Below are positions 6,027 to 10,682 of a stretch of DNA of 10,682 bases, piece after piece. The position numbers and the translations under genes were made by a program. Origin of the DNA: Victivallales bacterium. Its GTDB lineage: Bacteria; Verrucomicrobiota; Lentisphaeria; Victivallales; UBA1829. The stretch lies in NCBI GenBank assembly GCA_016285335.1, contig JAEEQO010000093.1:1-10682 (forward strand). The letters run 5' to 3'. Numbering within the stretch: position 1 is the first letter of the stretch; each line of letters opens with the position of its first letter. The notes beneath the pieces are model-generated. The model had not been told where the DNA came from, ran no database searches, and was given only the letters and a program-made list of their open reading frames with translations.

Positions 6027-7680
6027 CGGAAAGCTCCTTTTTGAGTGAAACGCCTTTGTAGATGTAAAGGTGCTCGTGCCTGTATTCGCAGTCGTAGAGA
6101 CGGGTCCAGGTACGCGAGTTGTGCGAAGGGACGTCCGCCGTCAGGACATAGGCGGGATCGACGTCCGCGGGGATCTTGTCGTGGGCGAGCGTGCGGACCG
6201 GGAGGCCGATGTAGCATCCCTCGGAGTACAGCCCCATGATCGCCGGGTCCTTGTAGATCGTCATGGCGGGCATGTCAGTCGCGGCGGCGCCCTCCGGCAC
6301 GGCATCCTTTTCCAGTGCGGACCGGACGCCCGAAGCGAACTGTTCCTTGCTCCGGTCCGTGCTCCGGACGGGATTCACCACCGCCCAGAACAGCAGCATG
6401 AACGACACGAACACGAACAGGTAGGTCATCCAGACGGGACGGCGCAGCCGGATCAGCAGGATCGCGGCAGCCGCCGAGGCGAGAGAAAGCACCACTTCGA
6501 AAAGCATCAGCAGGGAAACGGCGGGCTTTTCCGCGGGCAGCTCGACCCCCACCGGGATTTTTGAGAAGACGTCCTGCGGCAGCAGCAGATAGGCGGCCGC
6601 CGCGGCGCCGAGCACAAGGGCGGTCACGGCCATGACCGTGAAGAGCGCGAAGAACTTCCCCGCGTAACGCCGCACCAGGATCCAGTAGTTGCAGGCGACA
6701 AGCGCGGCGGCGAGGGGCAGCAGATAGAAGAAATCGCGCGACCGGGTCTGCGGATTGAACCAGATCAGGAGACTGAGCACGACGAAGAGGATCCGGTGAA
6801 ACTTGATGATAAGCGGCGTGCGCTCGATGGCGATCAGGGCCGGGCAGAACGGCGCCCACAGCATCAGCGTCCACGGGAAGAACCGGACGGCGGCGTCAAA
6901 CGGACGGACCGCGATATCCTGAATATATCGCAGAACGCGGAAATCGGGTGCTTCCGGGGGCGGAGCGGGATTCGACGCCAGCCAGTTCTGGATCGGCGTC
7001 AGCCAGGCGAAGAAGAACACCGCCGCGATCAGAATCGCCGCAGGCAGTCCCGGCTTGCGGAGCTTCGTCCAAACGGTGAACGGGCGCTGCTGGAACGCCA
7101 GGGGCACGAGGAAATAGACGACCGCCGTGAGGCCGTTGGAGTAGTACGCCAGTCCGGCGAACAGTCCGACGCAAAGCCAGGCCGCATTCCAGTTCGACCG
7201 GACGAACCCGACATAGAACCAAAGCATCCAGCCGCCGTAGACGATCAGGGCGGAGAGCAGCTGCGGATAGCCTTCCGGGGCCTTCGACCCGACCAGGATC
7301 GTGGACAGAACGATCGCGGCCGCAGCAGCGCCCGCCTGACGGTCCGCCGAACGTCCGCAGACCAGCCCCGTCAGCAGCGCCAGCAGCCCCAGCGGCAGCA
7401 CGGACATGAAACGCAGGGAGAATTCGAGCGGAAGCCCGCAGTCGAGCAGCAGGCGCACCAGCGCCGGATACAGCGGGAAGACACCGTTCGGCAGGGTCCC
7501 GTGCACGGTCACAAGCGTATTTCGCCCGCTGAACTCGCAGGCTGCCGCGGCGTACTCGCCTTCCGTGGAATACAGCTCGTTCAACCCGATCTGCATAAAC
7601 GGGAAGCAGAGCAGGAACACGGCGGCGATCAGCAGCACGAGCCAGGGGACTGCCGGCTGTTTTTCTTCAAAAATGGCCAT
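6001..7680 (-). CDS. GT-C (PMT/ArnT-like) membrane glycosyltransferase
   Basis: A 559-residue polytopic membrane protein with about 10-12 hydrophobic segments and a hydrophilic C-terminal part (about 440-559) likely facing the periplasm. The N-terminal helix followed by GLNELYSTEGEYAAAA (32-47) matches the first-loop acidic pattern (DE--Y) of PMT/ArnT family transferases. These move sugars from polyprenyl-phosphate donors onto lipid, protein or glycan acceptors on the outer face of the inner membrane. The C-terminus is strongly acidic (SDDDEYDYE). The donor and acceptor cannot be read from the sequence. It is the first gene of a predicted operon; its last 26 nt overlap the start of rlmN. The ATG at 7680 has no Shine-Dalgarno match. 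Instead a small hairpin plus U6 directly precedes it, so translation may be weak or regulated. Confidence 0.75.
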   Translation of the reverse strand: MAIFEEKQPAVPWLVLLIAAVFLLCFPFMQIGLNELYSTEGEYAAAACEFSGRNTLVTVHGTLPNGVFPLYPALVRLLLDCGLPLEFSLRFMSVLPLGLLALLTGLVCGRSADRQAGAAAAAIVLSTILVGSKAPEGYPQLLSALIVYGGWMLWFYVGFVRSNWNAAWLCVGLFAGLAYYSNGLTAVVYFLVPLAFQQRPFTVWTKLRKPGLPAAILIAAVFFFAWLTPIQNWLASNPAPPPEAPDFRVLRYIQDIAVRPFDAAVRFFPWTLMLWAPFCPALIAIERTPLIIKFHRILFVVLSLLIWFNPQTRSRDFFYLLPLAAALVACNYWILVRRYAGKFFALFTVMAVTALVLGAAAAAYLLLPQDVFSKIPVGVELPAEKPAVSLLMLFEVVLSLASAAAAILLIRLRRPVWMTYLFVFVSFMLLFWAVVNPVRSTDRSKEQFASGVRSALEKDAVPEGAAATDMPAMTIYKDPAIMGLYSEGCYIGLPVRTLAHDKIPADVDPAYVLTADVPSHNSRTWTRLYDCEYRHEHLYIYKGVSLKKELSDDDEYDYE

Positions 7681-7697
7681 AAAAAAGGTTAAAACCT
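7681..7697 (-). other. Small hairpin plus U-run directly before the glycosyltransferase start
   Basis: On the minus strand AGGTT-TT-AACCT (7697-7686) is followed by TTTTT and then the ATG. The stem is short and AT-rich, so it is a poor terminator. It occupies the place where a ribosome site would be expected and may limit initiation. Confidence 0.3.
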
Positions 7698-7708
7698 GTC
7701 AATACATG

Positions 7709-7737
7709 TTGAAAAAAGGAAAAACGTGTAGTAAATT
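7709..7737 (+). promoter_or_regulatory. Predicted sigma70-type promoter for nnr and the 5'-nucleotidase
   Basis: TTGAAA (7709-7714), a 17-bp spacer and TAAATT (7732-7737, 4/6 match) lie in the AT-rich divergent region. Transcription would start near 7744, with a leader of about 65 nt to the ATG at 7809. The -10 box overlaps an inverted repeat at 7726-7742. Confidence 0.45.
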
Positions 7738-7742
7738 TACAC
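7726..7742. promoter_or_regulatory. Inverted repeat over the -10 region, possible operator
   Basis: GTGTA-GTAAATT-TACAC forms a dyad of 5-bp arms around a 7-nt centre, and the centre contains the perfect palindrome GTAAATTTAC (7731-7740). Its position over the predicted -10 box and between two divergent genes would suit a repressor site. No repressor gene is visible in the window, and short AT palindromes arise easily by chance. Confidence 0.25.
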
Positions 7743-7808
7743 CGCAAACCCCGTCAAGACAAATCAAAATCGGATTATTTCCGTAAAATCATATCAGGAG
7801 GTTGCGCC

Positions 7809-9323
7809 ATGAAAGCTGTTACAGGTACCCTCATGCGGTCCGTCGAGGCCTCCGCCATCCAGCAGGGACTCGCCGATTCGTGGAAGATGATGACCCGCGC
7901 GGGCAAAGCGCTCGCCCGGGAAGCCATTGCGCTCTGCGGGCACGGATTGTTCTATGCCGTCCTCGCGGGCAAAGGCAACAACGCGGGCGACGGGTTCGTC
8001 GCCGCGAAACTGCTTCACCAGCAGGGATTCACCGTCCGCGTCTTCCACACCTCCCCGGCGTCGGAACTCAAAGGCGATGCCCTCCGTGCATGGAACGAAC
8101 TGCCGCCGGAGATCGAGCGCCGCCAGGAACTCCACGCAGCCGACCTGAAAGGCGCGATCGTGATCGACGCCCTCCTCGGGACCGGGTTCTACGGCAAACT
8201 GCGCGAACCCCTGCTCCACTGGATCAATCTGCTGAACTACCTGAACGTCCCGGTCATTTCCTCCGATCTGCCATCCGGGCTCGACGCCGACGACGGCGAA
8301 GTGCGCGGCGGCGCGGCGGTCCGCGCGGACATCACGGTCACGTTCGCCTATCCGAAGACCGGGATGCTGAAGGGCCGCGGCCCTGCCCTCTGCGGACGAA
8401 TCCGCGTGATCGACATCGGGCTGCCGGACGAAACGGACGACACGGTCACGCGCTTCATCCCCTGCACCGGGTTTGCGGACGTCAAGAGACATCTGAAACC
8501 GCTCGAATTCGACACGTACAAGCAGAAACGCGGCCATGTGGCCGTGTTCGGCGGCAGCAGCGACTATCCGTCCGCGCCGTTCCTGGCCGCGGAGGCCGCG
8601 CTCCGGGCGGGCGCCGGCCTCGTGACAGTCTATGTGCCCGCTTCCATGGAGATCGTCTGCAACCCGCCGAAAGCGCTTATCGTGAAGCGGCTTCCCGACA
8701 ATGGAAACGGCGTTTTCTCGAAAGAATCCGCCGAGGCGCTGAGCTTGCCGCCGAATGTCTCCGCCGTCGCCGCCGGCATGGGCATGAACACGGCGGAGGA
8801 GACTATCCCGTTCCTGAAGAAGCTCATGGCAGCCACGCAGTGTTCTCTGCTGCTGGACGCCGACGCCCTGAACCTGATTGCGAAACGTCCCGCCCTCCTG
8901 CACGAACTCGGCACCGCCACGGTCATCACCCCCCACGAAGGCGAGATGAAACGCCTCGAGGCGGCGATCGGGCTTCCGTCCGCACGCGACCGCGTGGAAC
9001 GCGCCGAGGCGCTCGCAAAGTTCACCGCGCTTCACGTCGTGCTGAAAGGCGTCCGCACCGTCGTAATGTCACCGCACGGGGATTACGCGCTCAATCTGAG
9101 CGGATCGCCCGTTCTGGCGACCGCGGGCAGCGGCGACGTGCTCTCCGGCATCATCGCGGCGCTCGCCGCAAGCTCGTTTTCGCTCTTCGACGCCGCGAAG
9201 GACGGCGTCTATCTGCACGGGCTGCTGGGCGAACTGGACGCCCCGTTCGCCGGACGCGGCCTTATCGCCGACGACCTGCTGACGCGCATCCCGCAGGCGT
9301 TCGATTCCGTGCGCGAGGTCTGA
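7809..9323 (+). CDS. nnr: Bifunctional NAD(P)H-hydrate epimerase / ADP-dependent NAD(P)H-hydrate dehydratase
   Basis: A 504-residue metabolite-repair enzyme. The N-terminal YjeF_N domain (about 1-220) epimerises R-NAD(P)HX to the S form. The C-terminal ribokinase-like domain (about 230-500) dehydrates S-NAD(P)HX back to NAD(P)H using ADP. Epimerase landmarks are GKGNNAGDGFVAA (54-66), DALLGTG (120-126) and DLPSGLDAD (153-161). Dehydratase landmarks are KRGHVAVFGGS (240-250), LDADALN (349-355), TPHEGEM (374-380) and the nucleotide-binding TAGSGDVLSG (438-447). Length matches the usual fused form (about 500). The ATG is set by a perfect AGGAGG at 7796-7801 with 7-nt spacing. The 5'-nucleotidase gene follows after 26 nt, so the two are probably co-transcribed. 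The divergent neighbour is the glycosyltransferase gene. Confidence 0.95.
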   Translation: MKAVTGTLMRSVEASAIQQGLADSWKMMTRAGKALAREAIALCGHGLFYAVLAGKGNNAGDGFVAAKLLHQQGFTVRVFHTSPASELKGDALRAWNELPPEIERRQELHAADLKGAIVIDALLGTGFYGKLREPLLHWINLLNYLNVPVISSDLPSGLDADDGEVRGGAAVRADITVTFAYPKTGMLKGRGPALCGRIRVIDIGLPDETDDTVTRFIPCTGFADVKRHLKPLEFDTYKQKRGHVAVFGGSSDYPSAPFLAAEAALRAGAGLVTVYVPASMEIVCNPPKALIVKRLPDNGNGVFSKESAEALSLPPNVSAVAAGMGMNTAEETIPFLKKLMAATQCSLLLDADALNLIAKRPALLHELGTATVITPHEGEMKRLEAAIGLPSARDRVERAEALAKFTALHVVLKGVRTVVMSPHGDYALNLSGSPVLATAGSGDVLSGIIAALAASSFSLFDAAKDGVYLHGLLGELDAPFAGRGLIADDLLTRIPQAFDSVREV

Positions 9324-9349
9324 ACAGGAGAAACGAGGAGGCATCCGGC

Positions 9350-10288
9350 ATGGCATTCCCGATCGAAGACAAGCTCGTGATCGCCGTGGCTTCCAGCGCG
9401 CTGTTCCGCCTGGACGTCGCCGACGAAATCTACCGCAGCAAAGGCCTTTCCGCCTACAGGCAATATCAGCGCGAACACGAGGACACGGTCCTGGAGCCCG
9501 GCATCGCGTTCCCGTTCATCCGGCGGTTCCTGAAGTTCAACGAACTCTTCCCGGACACGCAGCCGGTCGAGGTCGTCCTCCTCAGCCACAACGACCCGGA
9601 CACCGGAAACCGCGTGCTCCGCTGCATCGACCATTACGGCCTCGGCATCACGCGGTCGGCGTTCCTGACCGACGGCCGTCCCGTGGATTACATCGACGCC
9701 TACAACGTGTCGCTCTTCCTCTCCGGCAACGAAACGGACGTGCGCGACGCCATCCGCAACGGGTTCGCCGCCGGATATGTGCTGGACAGCAAGCTCAACG
9801 ACAACGAAAACGACAACGAGCTTCGCGTGGCGTTCGACTTCGACGGCGTGCTCGCCGACGACAGCGCGGAACAGGTCTTCCAGTCCGGCGGCATCGACAA
9901 GTTCTGGAAATCCGAATCCAGCCAGGCAGGCGTCCCCCTCGGGCCCGGCCCGCTCGCCGACCTCTTCGCCAAGCTCAGCCGCCTGCATACGATGGAGGAA
10001 GAACGCAAGAGCGCCGACCCGAAATATCACAGGTTCCTCCGTACCGCCATCGTGACCGCCCGCAACGGCCCCGCCCAGTGGCGCCTCGCCACCACGCTCC
10101 GCGAGTGGAACATCACCGTCGACCAGACCTTCACGCTCGGCGGCATGAACAAAAGCCGCATCCTGAAGCAGCTGCGCCCGCACATCTACTTCGACGACCA
10201 GTGGTCCCCCCACCTCGAATCCGCCAAGGAGTACACCCCCTCCGTGCATATCCCGTTCGGCTGCGCCGGCGACTGCCCCGACGCCTGA
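9350..10288 (+). CDS. 5'-nucleotidase (cytosolic NT5C1-like family, PF06189)
   Basis: A 312-residue cytoplasmic nucleotidase that would remove the 5'-phosphate from nucleoside monophosphates. The N-terminal half matches the family closely: ASSALFRLD (14-22), LEPGIAFPFIRRFLKFNELF (48-67), VVLLSHNDPDTGNRVL (75-90) and LFLSGNETDVRDAIRNG (122-138). The HAD-fold catalytic residues are present: FDFDGVLAD (D163 and D165; nucleophile and acid), the motif II threonine in IVTARN (T236), the motif III lysine in GGMNKSR (K268) and the acidic pair FDDQ (D282, D283). The ATG at 9350 has GAGGAGG (9335-9341) 8 nt upstream. The frame is open far upstream through nnr, but that part is antisense-like shadow sequence. 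Physiological substrates in bacteria are little studied. The pairing with nnr suggests nucleotide housekeeping. Confidence 0.9.
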   Translation: MAFPIEDKLVIAVASSALFRLDVADEIYRSKGLSAYRQYQREHEDTVLEPGIAFPFIRRFLKFNELFPDTQPVEVVLLSHNDPDTGNRVLRCIDHYGLGITRSAFLTDGRPVDYIDAYNVSLFLSGNETDVRDAIRNGFAAGYVLDSKLNDNENDNELRVAFDFDGVLADDSAEQVFQSGGIDKFWKSESSQAGVPLGPGPLADLFAKLSRLHTMEEERKSADPKYHRFLRTAIVTARNGPAQWRLATTLREWNITVDQTFTLGGMNKSRILKQLRPHIYFDDQWSPHLESAKEYTPSVHIPFGCAGDCPDA

Positions 10289-10380
10289 GCGGAAAGCGGA
10301 TATTTACGCCATCTTGATAACCTCAATATCCTTGACCTGAAGAAAATGCTTTGTTCTCGCGCCTCGCGGTCAAATGATCT

Positions 10381-10419
10381 GTCGAGCGAAAGCGAGTTTA
10401 CCGAGGCGGCAAAGCCGCC
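10381..10419. repeat. Intergenic hairpin element in the convergent gap
   Basis: GGCGGC (10405-10410), AAA and GCCGCC (10414-10419) form a perfect 6-bp stem, preceded by CGAGCGAAA at 10383-10391. The same words, CGAGCGAAA followed by a GxGGC-AAA-GCCxCC hairpin, occur at 1142-1166, so this may be a dispersed element. It lies between the converging 5'-nucleotidase and Sel1 genes and could end transcription, but no U tract follows it on either strand. The rest of 10289-10465 shows no supported gene. Confidence 0.45.
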
Positions 10420-10465
10420 CCCAGCGAAGCGGCAAATCTATTCGTCCTGCATAACGTCGAAGGCT

Positions 10466-10682
10466 TTACCTTCCCAAAACAGCTTTCAGCTCCGGGGAAT
10501 AGATTCTGCTCTGCACCCTTTGATACACTTCTTCGTCTTCCGGCGCCGCGAGCGCCGCCCAGCAAAACCACAAATAAGCCGCGTCAAGATCCTTCTTCAC
10601 GCCGGTGCCGGTGTCATAGCAGTCTCCGAGCTCGAACATCGCCCGCGCATCGCCCTGCTCCGCCGCCCGGCGGAACCATTTG
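10466..10682 (-). CDS. Sel1-repeat protein, C-terminal 71 codons (runs off right edge)
   Basis: The minus strand from base 10681 reads a Sel1-like repeat: KWFRRAAEQGDARAMFELGD, then CYDTGTGVKKDLDAAYLWFCWA. This is the WF--AAEQGDA-A---LG--Y--G-GV--D---A--W pattern of the roughly 36-residue helical hairpin repeats. After the last repeat there are about 30 residues of helical tail ending VLGR and a TAA at 10468-10466. Sel1 proteins act as protein-binding scaffolds; nothing here indicates the partner. The N-terminal part, the number of repeats and any signal peptide lie outside the window. It converges on the 5'-nucleotidase gene across a 177-nt gap. Confidence 0.85.
   Translation of the reverse strand, partial: KWFRRAAEQGDARAMFELGDCYDTGTGVKKDLDAAYLWFCWAALAAPEDEEVYQRVQSRIYSPELKAVLGR

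Noticed and set aside
4647..6044. 465-codon plus-strand open frame opposite rlmN
   Set aside because: Low-complexity Arg/Gly/Glu-rich translation, entirely antisense to a secure RlmN.
7674..7702. Perfect TTGACA (7702-7697) ahead of the glycosyltransferase gene as a promoter
   Set aside because: A -10 box at 17 bp would fall inside the coding start (TGGCCA), so no usable promoter results.
7794..9035. 413-codon minus-strand frame opposite nnr
   Set aside because: Antisense to a gene with clear catalytic motifs; no family resemblance of its own.
7802..9349. Upstream extension of the 5'-nucleotidase frame across all of nnr
   Set aside because: The extension reads as Arg/Pro-rich shadow. The ATG at 9350 has GAGGAGG 8 nt upstream and begins exactly where the family homology begins.
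10304..10372. Minus-strand 21-codon frame ending HFLQVKDIEVIKMA before a TAA
   Set aside because: It looks protein-like but is bounded upstream by a TGA and has no ribosome site or identifiable family; at most an eroded gene end, too short to support.

Overview
The window is GC-rich bacterial chromosome from what looks like a Gram-negative organism: it has a lipobox-type signal, an envelope GT-C glycosyltransferase and strong AGGAG-type Shine-Dalgarno sequences. Gene content and style (rhomboid with a helical C-terminal tail, DUF4139-like protein, Sel1 and ankyrin proteins, intergenic hairpins with an AAA/TTT loop) would suit a PVC-group bacterium such as Lentisphaerota/Verrucomicrobiota. That placement is a guess from general resemblance. 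I see no insertion sequence, phage gene, CRISPR array, tRNA or rRNA, so this is mostly a housekeeping region.

Layout, left to right. Bases 1-51 hold the first 17 codons of glycogen synthase glgA (minus strand, running off the left edge). Next, all on the minus strand, are a rhomboid protease (122-1048), a membrane-anchored DUF4139-like protein (1234-3078), recO (3256-3858), a very long rlmN fused in frame to an ankyrin-repeat lipoprotein-like region (3855-6026), and a GT-C glycosyltransferase (6001-7680). The last three overlap (26 nt and a 4-nt ATGA overlap) and probably form one operon read from a 128-nt divergent intergenic region (7681-7808). From that region the plus strand carries a bifunctional NAD(P)HX epimerase/dehydratase (7809-9323) and a 5'-nucleotidase (9350-10288), 26 nt apart and probably co-transcribed. 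Bases 10289-10465 are non-coding with a GC hairpin. A Sel1-repeat protein converges from the right edge (10466-10682, C-terminal 71 codons only).

Functional themes are metabolite repair and nucleotide turnover (nnr plus 5'-nucleotidase), translation fidelity and DNA repair (rlmN, recO), and envelope work (glycosyltransferase, rhomboid, DUF4139 protein, putative ankyrin lipoprotein). Three candidate promoters, ahead of the rhomboid, DUF4139 and nnr genes, share a TTGAAA -35 box with exactly 17-bp spacing.

The most unusual object is the 723-codon frame at 3855-6026. A complete RlmN with all catalytic cysteines runs without a stop into a signal-peptide-like segment with a lipobox cysteine and then about 300 residues of ankyrin repeats. 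I know of no described RlmN with this architecture, but I could not search databases. An A6 run lies exactly at the junction.
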